NCBI GenBank assembly: GCA_963625655.1
Contig: CAVFTS010000008.1
Location: 1-62,412, forward strand
Reading direction: 5' to 3'
Length of the DNA stretch: 62,412 nucleotides
DNA from: F23-B02 sp963625655
Lineage (GTDB): Bacteria > Bacillota > Clostridia > Oscillospirales > Oscillospiraceae
Each line of letters starts with the position of its first letter. The stretch's first letter is position 1. The position numbers and the translations under genes were made by a program. The notes under the pieces were generated by a model. That model did no database searches, was not told where the DNA came from, and saw only the letters and a list, made by a program, of their open reading frames with translations. This document shows positions 39,897 through 47,904 of this stretch, piece by piece.

Positions 39897-40679
39897 TCAG
39901 TGATGGTTATTGTAATATACCGCCGCCTCGGTGGTGAGGACGAAATCGCAGTCGCCGTTTGCCATCAAGTTAAACAGCTCCTGCATCGTACCCTGCGCAA
40001 GGGTTATCTGCCCCAGCTTGTTTTTGCTGCGTTCGCTTGCTTCAAGGATCTCCTGAAGCGTCTTTGCCGAGCTCATATACAGCACGCCGCCGGAGAGTGT
40101 TCCCTTGCCGGAGGAAAGCCCTGCTATGACCGCATCCGTGGTCATGTAGGTCGCAAGTATAGTGTAATCGGCGGAAGAAAGGTCCGCCGCAATGCCGCCC
40201 CACGCACAATCGATATTGCCGGAATTAAGCTCCACAAACACGTCCTCGGTGCTTATCGGCTGCACTCTGAGCTGCCAACCGAGCTTGTCGCAGACATCCT
40301 GCGCCAGCACTACGTCAAAGCCGGTGTACACACCGTTTTCCTCAAAGCACATGGGAAAGGAGTCAAGATCAATGCCGATGGTGAACTCCCTCGGCTCGAT
40401 ATATCCGAAATCCTTTACCCTGTTCTTGCCGGAGGGGAAGTCCACGGCGTCGGAGTCGCCGAACCAGTCCTGCGCAAGAGCGTCTATCCTGCCCTCGCTC
40501 TCAAGCTCCTGAAGCGCCGCATTTATATAGTGATAGCTTGAATCGCCGTTGCGGAGAACGATGGAGTATTGCAGCTCGTCAAGGCTTTTGACAACGCAGT
40601 ATTTCCCGTCCCCATTGCAGGCGCACAGTGACACAAGCATAAGCACGGAGAGGAGCAATGCGGTTAATTTTTTCATCAT
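39897..40679 (-). CDS. Amino-acid ABC binding lipoprotein with circularly permuted SBP_bac_3 fold
   Basis: The 260-residue protein has a lipoprotein signal peptide (lipobox LCAC, Cys21). Residues about 27-74 (KYCVVK, QYSIVLRNGD, INAALQELESEGRIDALAQD, WFG) match the C-terminal lobe end of ordinary binding proteins, for example QYAVGFLKGN and NAELLKMAEDGTLLEIAQ of the operon's first protein. Residues about 98-260 (FTIGIDLDSFPMCFEENGVY onward) match the normal N-terminal part, and the protein stops at ANGDCDFVLTTEAAVYYNNH, exactly where the moved segment would begin. Nothing of the fold is missing. Last gene of the operon. Confidence 0.85.
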   Translation of the reverse strand: MMKKLTALLLSVLMLVSLCACNGDGKYCVVKSLDELQYSIVLRNGDSSYHYINAALQELESEGRIDALAQDWFGDSDAVDFPSGKNRVKDFGYIEPREFTIGIDLDSFPMCFEENGVYTGFDVVLAQDVCDKLGWQLRVQPISTEDVFVELNSGNIDCAWGGIAADLSSADYTILATYMTTDAVIAGLSSGKGTLSGGVLYMSSAKTLQEILEASERSKNKLGQITLAQGTMQELFNLMANGDCDFVLTTEAAVYYNNHH

Positions 40680-40737
40680 ACGTCGGCTCCGCCTTTCGTT
40701 TTTGCTGAAAACATAATACTCAAAATTCCGCCGCAAA

Positions 40738-41559
40738 TCAAGTGGCTTCGACGGTTTCCAGCGAATACCTGCCGACGATCTCCGCTCTGCCGGAGAGCTT
40801 CACGCCCCAAAGTACGCCGTTTGAGTAGTCGGCGCTGACGCTCAGCACTCCTCCCGGCTGACGCAGCTTCAGCTCCTGCGCCATGCCGCTTTTCATCGCC
40901 CGGTATGCACAGACGGCGACGCTGCCGCTTGCGCAGGAGCTTTCCCACACCAGGCTGTCCGTCTTTTCGACGTACACGAGCGGTCGCAGAAGCCCGTTTT
41001 CGTCGTCCGTGAACATCAGCCCCAGCGCCTCGGAATCCGTCTGTCTGCACCAGTCACGAATCACACGCTCCGCCTTGTCTACGCCTATCTCATCATGCAC
41101 GATAATGTGGCTTATCCCCGGCAGGCGCACCATCGGCAGCACCGTGCGCTCTCCGAAGCTCATAAGCTCGCAGTCAAAGCAAGCCGTCGGCAGCGGCATC
41201 GAGAGCGTGCCGGAGTACAGCCCGTCGGAAAGCTTTTCCGTCTCGACGTTGAGCGGCTCGTCTGCGCCCGATATCTCAAGGCGCACGCTCGCTCTCTCGC
41301 CCGCTTTTGCGCCGTGGGAGTTCATCACGAGCGCCGCCGCAGATATTGCCGCATTTCCGCAGAATTCTCCGCCCATCATCCGCAATGCGGCAGCGGAGCC
41401 GAAGCGCTGCGGCTTTCCCAAAAAGCCGACCTGCTCCGCCTCCGTGTCTCTTTTCATAAGCGCCGCCGCAAGCGCCGCCTGCCGCTCTACGGGGACTGCC
41501 CCTTCGACTATAAGCGTCACGTTCCCGGTGGGGTTTATCTTGTAGCAGTTTAATTCCAT
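40738..41559 (-). CDS. DapF-fold amino-acid racemase/epimerase-like protein
   Basis: The 273-residue protein has the two catalytic cysteine loops of the diaminopimelate-epimerase fold: MMGGEFCGNAAI (Cys67) and WESSCASGSVAV (Cys209), one in each half. These act as acid-base pair for PLP-independent racemisation. The pattern GGEFCGNA differs from typical DapF, and CntK/HisR-type histidine racemases of the same fold are closer in context. The ATG shares one base with the stop of the ABC ATPase gene, so a substrate or product of the transporter is probably racemised. True DapF for lysine is less likely. Confidence 0.82.
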   Translation of the reverse strand: MELNCYKINPTGNVTLIVEGAVPVERQAALAAALMKRDTEAEQVGFLGKPQRFGSAAALRMMGGEFCGNAAISAAALVMNSHGAKAGERASVRLEISGADEPLNVETEKLSDGLYSGTLSMPLPTACFDCELMSFGERTVLPMVRLPGISHIIVHDEIGVDKAERVIRDWCRQTDSEALGLMFTDDENGLLRPLVYVEKTDSLVWESSCASGSVAVCAYRAMKSGMAQELKLRQPGGVLSVSADYSNGVLWGVKLSGRAEIVGRYSLETVEAT

Positions 41560-42317
41560 TACCTCTTGTAGTTCCTTAAAAAGCGTTTTGTGCGTTCCTC
41601 GTCGGGGTCACCCAGCACCTTGTCGGGGTTACCCTGCTCAACGATGCTGCCGCCGTCCATAAAGATAACCCGATCCGACACGGCTCTTGCAAAGTCCATC
41701 TCGTGGGTCACGATCACCATTGTCATCTTCTCCTCGGCAAGCTGACGAATGACCTTCAGCACCTCGCCCGTAAGCTCCGGGTCAAGTGCGCTCGTCGGCT
41801 CGTCGAAAAAGAGGATGTCCGGATTCATCGCAAGCGCACGGGCTATCGCAACTCGCTGCTGCTGTCCGCCGGAAAGTCTGCCGGGGTACTCGTTTGCCTT
41901 GGACGCAAGCCCCATCTTATCGAGTATCGCCATTGCCTCCTCCGTCACCTCGTCACGGCTGCGTTTCTGAACGGAAACGGGTGCGTCGATGATGTTTTTC
42001 AGCACCGTGAAGTGCGGAAAGAGGTTGAACTGCTGGAACACCAGTCCGAAGCAGCTCTTGAATTTTTTAAGCTCTGCCGACGAAACGTACTTCATTTTCC
42101 CCGTCTCGTCCGTCCATGCGGCTTTGTTGCCCATGTATTTTATCTCTCCGGAGTCCGCCGTCTCCAAAAAGGTCGCACAGCGCAGGAGCGTCGATTTGCC
42201 GGAGCCGGAGGGGCCGATGACGGACACCGTTTCTCCTTTACTCACACTTATGTCGATGCCCCGCAGCACCTCAAGTCCGCCGAAGCTTTTGCGGATGTCG
42301 TTCATTTCAAGTATCAT
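41559..42317 (-). CDS. Polar amino-acid ABC transporter ATP-binding protein
   Basis: The 252-residue ATPase has Walker A VIGPSGSGKSTLLRC, Q-loop VFQQFNLFPHFTVLKNI, signature RLSGGQQQRVAIARALA, Walker B ILFFDEPTSALDPEL and H-loop VTHEMDFA, the GlnQ/HisP pattern. The ATG at 42317 follows GAGAGGTGCGG. It sits between the permease and the racemase gene in a five-gene operon. Confidence 0.95.
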   Translation of the reverse strand: MILEMNDIRKSFGGLEVLRGIDISVSKGETVSVIGPSGSGKSTLLRCATFLETADSGEIKYMGNKAAWTDETGKMKYVSSAELKKFKSCFGLVFQQFNLFPHFTVLKNIIDAPVSVQKRSRDEVTEEAMAILDKMGLASKANEYPGRLSGGQQQRVAIARALAMNPDILFFDEPTSALDPELTGEVLKVIRQLAEEKMTMVIVTHEMDFARAVSDRVIFMDGGSIVEQGNPDKVLGDPDEERTKRFLRNYKR

Positions 42318-42328
42318 GTCCGCACCTC

Positions 42329-43012
42329 TCAGCCGTAATATGCCATTGCCTTTTCGCAGCGCTCCATAAGCCACGCAACGACAAAGTTAAATATATAGTA
42401 CATGACGCCGGCGGTCATGAATGCGACAAAGAAGGTGTCCGAGCTGCTGTTTGCAATCTGCGTCGCCCTCGTGAACATCTCGACCAGTCCGATGGAGTAG
42501 CACAGCGAAGTGTCCTTCACGAGCGTTATGACCTCGTTTGTGACGGACGGCATGACGTTCTTCACCATCTGCGGCAGAATGATCTTCACAAAGGTCTGCG
42601 CTCTGCCGTAGCCCAGCACGTTTGCCGCCTCGTACTGCCCCTTGGGGATGCACTCGATACCGGAGCGGTATATCTCCGCAAAATATGCGGCGTAGTTTAT
42701 TATAAACGCAATTATTGCCGCTGTAAAGCGCCATTGCGAATCCGCAATGTAGCGCAGCCCGAAAAGTCCGAAGAACCAGTTGAGAAGCATCGGAAGCCCG
42801 AAGAACACGACCCACAGCTGGAGCATGAGCGGCGTTCCCCTCATTATTGATATATACGCCTTGGTTACGTTGCGCAAAACACCGTTTTTCGAGCGCCGTC
42901 CGAAGCAGACCAAAAGCCCCAGCGGCAGCGAGCCGATAAGTGTCAGCAGAAATATCGCAAGTGTCGTTCCGAAGCATTTGACAAGCTCCGAGAGTACGGT
43001 TTGAAATTCCAT
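42329..43012 (-). CDS. Polar amino-acid ABC transporter permease
   Basis: The 227-residue HisM/GlnP-type permease has about five TM helices, the family N-terminus (GTTLAIFLLTLIGSLPLGLL), YISIMRGTPLMLQLWVVFFG and the EAA-loop EAANVLGYGRAQTFVKIILPQ that docks the ATPase. A single permease gene implies a homodimeric channel. It follows the first binding-protein gene after a strong hairpin. Confidence 0.95.
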   Translation of the reverse strand: MEFQTVLSELVKCFGTTLAIFLLTLIGSLPLGLLVCFGRRSKNGVLRNVTKAYISIMRGTPLMLQLWVVFFGLPMLLNWFFGLFGLRYIADSQWRFTAAIIAFIINYAAYFAEIYRSGIECIPKGQYEAANVLGYGRAQTFVKIILPQMVKNVMPSVTNEVITLVKDTSLCYSIGLVEMFTRATQIANSSSDTFFVAFMTAGVMYYIFNFVVAWLMERCEKAMAYYG

Positions 43013-43028
43013 TGTTCACCTCAAAAAT

Positions 43029-43082
43029 CAAGCCGCCCAAGGGGTGCAACTCATCCCTATGTTGCACCCCTTGGGCGGCTTG
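43029..43082 (-). other. Intercistronic hairpin between binding protein and permease
   Basis: A perfect 22-bp stem (caagccgcccaaggggtgca... / matching arm) with a 10-nt loop lies 4 nt after the binding-protein stop and is followed by ATTTTTG. It likely stabilises the binding-protein mRNA and lowers read-through, giving more binding protein than permease. Confidence 0.8.
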
Positions 43083-43086
43083 TTGC

Positions 43087-43926
43087 TTATTTGTTTATAA
43101 GTATCAGCTTGTCGATGACAAGTCCCCGCTCCACATAGTCGGAGGACTGCGCTATCTCAAGCAGAGTGCCGTCCTCCGCCATCTTGAGAAGCTCCGCATT
43201 CACGGCATCCCTCAGTGCGGTATTGCCCTTGAGGAAGCCGACCGCATACTGCTCGTGCGAAACCGTCTCGGAGAGTATCACATACTCGTCGGACTTTTCG
43301 TTTATCCTCGCGGCCGCAACGCCGTAGTCGGCGGCGACTGCCGCAACGGTGCCGTTGTCAAGGTCGAGGAAGCCGAGGCTGTAGTCGGAAAGCTCGACCA
43401 CTTCCTTGAGCGATGCCTTGAATTCCTTGTTGTCCTCGACCGCCTGAGCCGCCGAAGAGCTTGCCTGCACCATGAGGCTCTTGCCCGCAAGGTCGGAAAG
43501 TGAGGTGATGCCGGAGTCCGCCTTCACCACGACGACGATGTCGTTGTCGGCGTAAGGCTCAGACCATGTGTAGTCGTCCTCCTTGCCGGTGTAGGTAAAG
43601 CCGTTCCAGATGCAGTTTATGTTGCCCGCCTCAAGCTCCTTGTCCTTTGCCGACCACTTGATGGGTACCGCCTCAAAGCCCCAGCCGAGACGGTCGCACA
43701 GCTCCTTTGCGACAGCAAGGTCGTAACCGTCGTACTCACCGTTGTCGGCAAGGTAGCCGTAAGGGGGAAATTCCGCATCGAAGCCGACCTTGAGTACAAA
43801 GTCCTTATTGAGATCGTCCTCGGTAATGACTCCCGCCGCCTTGCCGTTGTCCTGCTCGACGGAGCCGCAGGCGCAGAGCGCAAAAACAGATATCACCGCA
43901 AGCAGCAGTGCAATAAGCTTTTTCAT
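43087..43926 (-). CDS. Polar amino-acid ABC transporter substrate-binding lipoprotein
   Basis: The 279-residue lipoprotein (lipobox ALCACG, Cys20) has an ordinary SBP_bac_3 order: FVLKVGFDAEFPPYGYLADN, ELCDRLGWGFEAVPIKW, the hinge DLAGKSLMVQASSSAAQAVE, DYGVAAARIN, and C-terminal AVGFLKGNTALRDAVNAELL. It captures a polar amino acid for the permease and ATPase encoded downstream. It is the first gene of the operon and the direct comparison for the permuted binding protein at its end. Confidence 0.95.
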   Translation of the reverse strand: MKKLIALLLAVISVFALCACGSVEQDNGKAAGVITEDDLNKDFVLKVGFDAEFPPYGYLADNGEYDGYDLAVAKELCDRLGWGFEAVPIKWSAKDKELEAGNINCIWNGFTYTGKEDDYTWSEPYADNDIVVVVKADSGITSLSDLAGKSLMVQASSSAAQAVEDNKEFKASLKEVVELSDYSLGFLDLDNGTVAAVAADYGVAAARINEKSDEYVILSETVSHEQYAVGFLKGNTALRDAVNAELLKMAEDGTLLEIAQSSDYVERGLVIDKLILINK

Positions 43927-44050
43927 TGTTGTGTCCTCTCCTTGTTTATTGAATTATCACGCTGCCATAATATCACGGTAATTCGCTAAAGTAAAGTCTT
44001 TTTTCTTTTTTTGTTGTGCAAAAAATGCACAGCAAATGTTGCGCAGGCGC

Positions 44051-44079
44051 TTTAATCCCCATTAAAATTGTGGTATATT
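44051..44079 (+). promoter_or_regulatory. Promoter of the Rrf2-iscS-iscU operon
   Basis: TTTAAT (44051-44056) and TATATT (44074-44079) are 17 bp apart, 43 nt before the TTG start codon. Confidence 0.55.
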
Positions 44080-44121
44080 AAATTCACCAGAAAAACAGTA
44101 GGAATTTGGGGGGGTGATACT

Positions 44122-44547
44122 TTGAATGTTACAAGTAAGGGACGCTATGCGCTGCGCATTATGATCGACCTCGCCCAACACTCCGAGGACGGTTATATTT
44201 CCCTTAAAACCGTGTCCGACCGTTTGAGTCTTTCGATGAAGTACCTTGAAATGATTGTCGGCAATCTCAAAAAGGCCGAGCTTGTCGATTCGACAAGGGG
44301 CAAGGAGGGCGGCTATAAGCTTAACCGTGCGCCTGCCGACTACTCCGTCGGGGAGATTCTCCGCTGCATCGAGGACAACCTCGCTCCCGTTGCCTGCATC
44401 AAGGAGGGATCGGTCAATTGCGACCGCTCCGGCGCCTGTCTGACCATCCCGATGTGGAAGGAGCTTGACGATATCACAAACGCTTATCTCGACACCGTGA
44501 GCCTTGAAGATCTTCTCACGGGCGCAAAATGGAAACCTGTTGACTAA
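44122..44547 (+). CDS. Rrf2-family transcriptional regulator (IscR-like)
   Basis: The 141-residue regulator has the Rrf2 winged helix (NVTSKGRYALRIMIDLAQ, LSMKYLEMIVGNLKKAELVD, RGKEGGYKL) and three cysteines at about residues 93, 101 and 107 (PVACI, VNCD, GACL), the pattern that ligates an Fe-S cluster in IscR/CymR-like sensors. The start is TTG after GGGGGTG; it gives the standard family N-terminus. It lies directly upstream of iscS-iscU and probably adjusts Fe-S assembly or cysteine use. Confidence 0.9.
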   Translation: MNVTSKGRYALRIMIDLAQHSEDGYISLKTVSDRLSLSMKYLEMIVGNLKKAELVDSTRGKEGGYKLNRAPADYSVGEILRCIEDNLAPVACIKEGSVNCDRSGACLTIPMWKELDDITNAYLDTVSLEDLLTGAKWKPVD

Positions 44548-44610
44548 CTCAACGTAGGGTGCTATAATCACCCACGAATTTAATAGGATATATTCGAAAG
44601 GAAGATGAAA

Positions 44611-45798
44611 ATGTTCGTTTATGCAGATAACGCCGCAACGACCGCAGTCAGCAAGACCGCATTTGATGCAATGATCCCCTATCTCACCGAGCACTACGGC
44701 AACCCCTCCAGCCTGTATGCCTTCGGTCAGAAGGCAAAGGAGGCTCTCGAGGAAGCCAGAGAGACCGTTGCCTCCATCATCGGTGCGGAGCCGAGAGAGA
44801 TCTACTTCACCTCCGGCGGTTCCGAGGCCGACAATCAGGCCATAGTCTCCATGGCAAAGTTCGGTGCGCTCAAGGGCAGGAAGCACATCATTTCCACCAA
44901 GTTTGAGCATCATGCCGTGCTGCATACCCTCAAGGCTCTCGAAAAGCAGGGCTATGAGGTCACGCTGCTTGACGTCCACGAGGACGGCGTTGTTCGCCTT
45001 GAGGATCTTGAAGCTGCCATCCGTGAGGATACAGCACTCGTGACCATCATGTTCGCAAACAACGAGATCGGCACCATCCAGCCCGTCAAGGAGATCGGTG
45101 AGCTGTGCCGCAGCAAGGGCATCCCCTTCCATACCGATGCGGTTCAGGCAATGGGTCACATCCCCGTGAACGTGAAGGAAATGAACATCGACCTGCTCAG
45201 CATGTCGGGTCACAAGTTCCATGCTCCCAAGGGCGTCGGCGTTCTTTACGCAAGGCGCGGGCTGCCTCTGTTCAACATCATCGAGGGCGGCGCTCAGGAG
45301 CGAGGCAAGCGTGCCGGCACCGAAAACATCCCCGGCATCGTCGCACTTGCGGCCGCACTCAAGGAGAGCGTCGAACACATGGAGGAGAACACCGCAAAGA
45401 TCATCCCCATGAGAGACAAGCTCTTTGCCGAGCTGAGCAAGATTCCCCATTCCAAGATAAACGGCTCCCTTGAGCATCACGTTCCCGGCACCGTAAATAT
45501 GTGCTTCGAGGGTATCGAGGGCGAGAGTCTTCTTCTGCTCCTCGATTCAAAGGGCATCTGCGCATCCTCCGGCTCCGCCTGCACCTCCGGCTCCCTCGAC
45601 CCCAGCCATGTGCTGCTGTCCATCGGCCTGCCGCACGAGGTCGCACACGGCTCCCTGCGTCTGTCCATCGGCGAGTACAATACCATGGAGCAGATCGACC
45701 ACATAATCGAGTCCGTACCGCCGGTCGTCGAATACCTTCGCAGCATCAGCCCCGTGTGGGAGGAGCTTGAAAACGGCACCCGCAAGCATCTCATCTGA
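44611..45798 (+). CDS. iscS: Cysteine desulfurase (NifS/IscS)
   Basis: The 395-residue PLP enzyme takes sulfur from cysteine for Fe-S clusters. Seen: YADNAATTAVSK, FTSGGSEADNQAI, HTDAVQAMGHIPV, PLP-lysine SMSGHKFHAPKGVG, and the mobile active-site loop SSGSACTSGS with catalytic Cys. The ATG at 44611 has AGGA at 8 nt; an ATG two codons earlier has only a 2-nt spacing. The iscU scaffold gene follows. Confidence 0.97.
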   Translation: MFVYADNAATTAVSKTAFDAMIPYLTEHYGNPSSLYAFGQKAKEALEEARETVASIIGAEPREIYFTSGGSEADNQAIVSMAKFGALKGRKHIISTKFEHHAVLHTLKALEKQGYEVTLLDVHEDGVVRLEDLEAAIREDTALVTIMFANNEIGTIQPVKEIGELCRSKGIPFHTDAVQAMGHIPVNVKEMNIDLLSMSGHKFHAPKGVGVLYARRGLPLFNIIEGGAQERGKRAGTENIPGIVALAAALKESVEHMEENTAKIIPMRDKLFAELSKIPHSKINGSLEHHVPGTVNMCFEGIEGESLLLLLDSKGICASSGSACTSGSLDPSHVLLSIGLPHEVAHGSLRLSIGEYNTMEQIDHIIESVPPVVEYLRSISPVWEELENGTRKHLI

Positions 45799-45829
45799 TA
45801 ATTACGATTAAAAACAGGAGGAAATTATT

Positions 45830-46267
45830 ATGGCACTCTATAGTGATAAGGTAATGGATCATTTTCAGAATCCCCGCAACGTGGGTAAGATAGACGACGC
45901 ACAGAACGTCGGCATCGGCGAAGTCGGCAACGCAAAGTGCGGCGACATCATGAAGATGTACCTCCGGATCGAGGACGGCATCATCACGGACTGCAAGTTC
46001 AACACATTCGGCTGCGGCAGCGCCATTGCGACAAGCTCCATGGCGACCGAGCTTATCAAGGGCAAGCCCCTTGAGGAAGCGCTTGAGCTGAGCAACAAGG
46101 CGGTCGTCGAAGCGCTTGACGGTCTGCCCACCCACAAGATTCACTGCTCCGTGCTTGCAGAGGAAGCGGTCAAGGCCGCCGTCAAGAATTACTACGACAA
46201 GAACGGCATCGAGTACGACAAGGAAAAATTTGCTCAGGTTCACGACTGTGAGCATTGCGCTGACTGA
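45830..46267 (+). CDS. iscU: Iron-sulfur cluster scaffold IscU/NifU
   Basis: The 145-residue scaffold has YSDKVMDHFQNPRNVGKIDD, then the three cluster cysteines in GNAKCGDIMKM, TFGCGSAIATSS and KIHCSVLAEEAV, with the Asp next to the first (CGD). A Cys pair near the end (DCEHCAD) resembles Clostridial NifU-like forms. It follows iscS by 31 nt with an AGGAGGAAATT site. Its stop codon lies in the first unit of a 14-nt tandem repeat. Confidence 0.97.
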   Translation: MALYSDKVMDHFQNPRNVGKIDDAQNVGIGEVGNAKCGDIMKMYLRIEDGIITDCKFNTFGCGSAIATSSMATELIKGKPLEEALELSNKAVVEALDGLPTHKIHCSVLAEEAVKAAVKNYYDKNGIEYDKEKFAQVHDCEHCAD

Positions 46268-46314
46268 GACATTTGCATTGAGACATTTGCATTGAGACAT
46301 TTGCATATTTGCAT
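46265..46314 (+). repeat. Three tandem copies of a 14-nt unit
   Basis: TGAGACATTTGCAT occurs at 46265-46278, 46279-46292 and 46293-46306, followed by a partial ATTTGCAT. The first unit begins with the iscU stop codon. Confidence 0.9.
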
Positions 46315-46321
46315 AAAGCAT

Positions 46322-46355
46322 AAAAAGGCTCCCGCCTCTAAGCGGGAGCTTTTTT
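46322..46355. terminator. Terminator, copy 1 of a 34-nt duplication
   Basis: Hairpin ggctcccgc / gcgggagc with A- and T-runs ends the iscU transcript. The same 34 nt recur at 46665-46698. Confidence 0.92.
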
Positions 46356-46664
46356 CAGACTGTCAAAGAACTATGTAAAAGCAAACGCAACAGGTAAAAT
46401 TCAATACGCAGCAGGGGGAGTGTGAGGGGGTAGCGAAGCGGCGGTGCGGTAGTGAATGACATGCCGGGGGCATGTCAGAGCCGCACCGTGACCGAGCCGC
46501 AGCGAGAAAGGTCCCTCCTCAAATTGGATTATAGCCATCAAAAACGCCTGAGTTATCAGGCTTTTTGACGAGCATAGCGAGGTTTTTCGTGAAGCAGCGC
46601 TTCACAAAAAACGTGGCGTGTTTTGAAGCGTGCAAAAAAGTCGCATGACTTTTTTGACACGCTG
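46356..46664. other. Hairpin-rich spacer between duplicated terminators
   Basis: About 309 bp with no credible gene. It contains an interrupted long palindrome (cggtgcgg ... gacatgcc ggg ggcatgtc ... ccgcaccg, about 46440-46487), a terminator-like hairpin (gcctga-gtta-tcaggc-ttttt, 46546-46566), gtgaagc-agc-gcttcac (about 46589-46605), and aaaaaagtc-gcat-gactttttt (46634-46654). It may be a small inserted element. Confidence 0.6.
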
Positions 46665-46698
46665 AAAAAGGCTCCCGCCTCTAAGCGGGAGCTTTTTT
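46665..46698. terminator. Terminator, copy 2 of a 34-nt duplication
   Basis: Identical to 46322-46355; this copy ends the minus-strand pepT operon, 8 nt after the pepT stop. Confidence 0.92.
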
Positions 46699-46705
46699 AT
46701 GCCGT

Positions 46706-47890
46706 TCAGCACTTTACGAGAGCAAGTATCACCTGCACCATTTTTTCGAGAGATGACACGGGAATGTACTCATGCACGCCGTGGAAGTTGACGCCGCCGG
46801 TGGAGAGGTTCGGACACGGAAGTCCCTCATACGACAGACGTGCGCCGTCGGTGCCGCCCCTTATGGGGACGATCTTCGGCTCGACGCCGGCGGCTTTGAA
46901 CGCCGCCTCCGCATTATGCACAAGCTCCATGTGCGGAAGGATCTTCTCCTTCATGTTGTAGTAGCTGTCCTTGATCGTCAGCTCAAAGCTTCCCTCGCCG
47001 TAGACACCGTTCAGGTAGCCGCACAGCTCCTCGACAAAGCGCTTTTTCGCCGCGAACTTTTCGGCGTCGTGGTCTCTGATTATCATTGCGACACGGGCAA
47101 GCGTCTCGTTGCCCTCAATATCGGAGACGTGGTAAAAGCCCTCGTAGCCCTCGGTGTGCGCCGGAGTCTCCGCCGCAGGCATACGGGAGACGAATTCGAC
47201 CGCCATCAAAACCGCATTTTTCATCTTGTTCTTTGCCTCGCCGGGGTGGATGTTCACCCCGTGTACGGTCACGACCGCAGAGGCTGCGTTGAAGTTTTCG
47301 TACTCCAGCTCGCCAAGCTCACCACCGTCCACGGTATACGCCGCCTTTGCCGGGAAACGGGAGAAGTCGAAGTAATCGGCTCCGCAGCCGATCTCCTCGT
47401 CGGGAGTAAAGCATATCGCCATTCCGCGGTGTTTAAGCTCCGGGTGCGCCTTCAGATGCTCCGCCGCCGTCACAATCTCGGCGATGCCCGCCTTGTCGTC
47501 CGCTCCGAGGAGAGTCGTTCCGTCCGTTATCACAAGCTCCTCGCCTACGCATTTGCCAAGCGAGGGGAAATCCGAGAGCTTTATGTGTCCGGCATCGCCG
47601 CCCTCGTATTTTATTACGCAGGGCTTCACGTTTTCGCCGCTTGCGTCCGGCGATGTGTCCATGTGTGCGATAAAGCCCAGCGGCTCTGCACCCTCGGCAC
47701 TGCCGGGCAGAAATGCGTACACTCTGCCGTAGCGATCGAGCGTCACCCGCTCAAGTCCGATTGCGTTAAGCTCGCTCACAAGATGCTCTGCAAGCCTGAG
47801 CTGCCGCTCCGTCGAGGGAACGGCGGCAGAGTTCTCGCTCGACGTCGTGTGAAACGAAACGTAAGTCAAAAAGCGCTCCAAAACGTTCAT
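46706..47890 (-). CDS. pepT: Peptidase T (tripeptide aminopeptidase)
   Basis: The 394-residue M20 zinc peptidase removes the N-terminal residue from tripeptides. Seen: RFLTYVSFHTTSSE at the N-terminus, metal site GFIAHMDTSPDASG (His-x-Asp), TTLLGADDKAGIAEIV (bridging Asp), CFTPDEEIGCGAD (catalytic Glu pair), TVDGGELGELEYENFNA and IRGGTDGARLSYEGLPCPNLSTGG. The ATG at 47890 follows GAAAGGAC. It is the last gene of an eleven-gene minus-strand run. Confidence 0.97.
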   Translation of the reverse strand: MNVLERFLTYVSFHTTSSENSAAVPSTERQLRLAEHLVSELNAIGLERVTLDRYGRVYAFLPGSAEGAEPLGFIAHMDTSPDASGENVKPCVIKYEGGDAGHIKLSDFPSLGKCVGEELVITDGTTLLGADDKAGIAEIVTAAEHLKAHPELKHRGMAICFTPDEEIGCGADYFDFSRFPAKAAYTVDGGELGELEYENFNAASAVVTVHGVNIHPGEAKNKMKNAVLMAVEFVSRMPAAETPAHTEGYEGFYHVSDIEGNETLARVAMIIRDHDAEKFAAKKRFVEELCGYLNGVYGEGSFELTIKDSYYNMKEKILPHMELVHNAEAAFKAAGVEPKIVPIRGGTDGARLSYEGLPCPNLSTGGVNFHGVHEYIPVSSLEKMVQVILALVKC

Positions 47891-47904
47891 GATATAGTCC
47901 TTTC

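Noticed and set aside
44062..45480. Long minus-strand frame of 472 codons opposite the Rrf2 and iscS genes
   Set aside because: It is a reverse-strand shadow of clearly recognised genes, with no domain of its own and no ribosome binding site.
46356..46664. CRISPR-like array
   Set aside because: The hairpins differ from one another and no regular repeat-spacer pattern exists here or elsewhere in the window.
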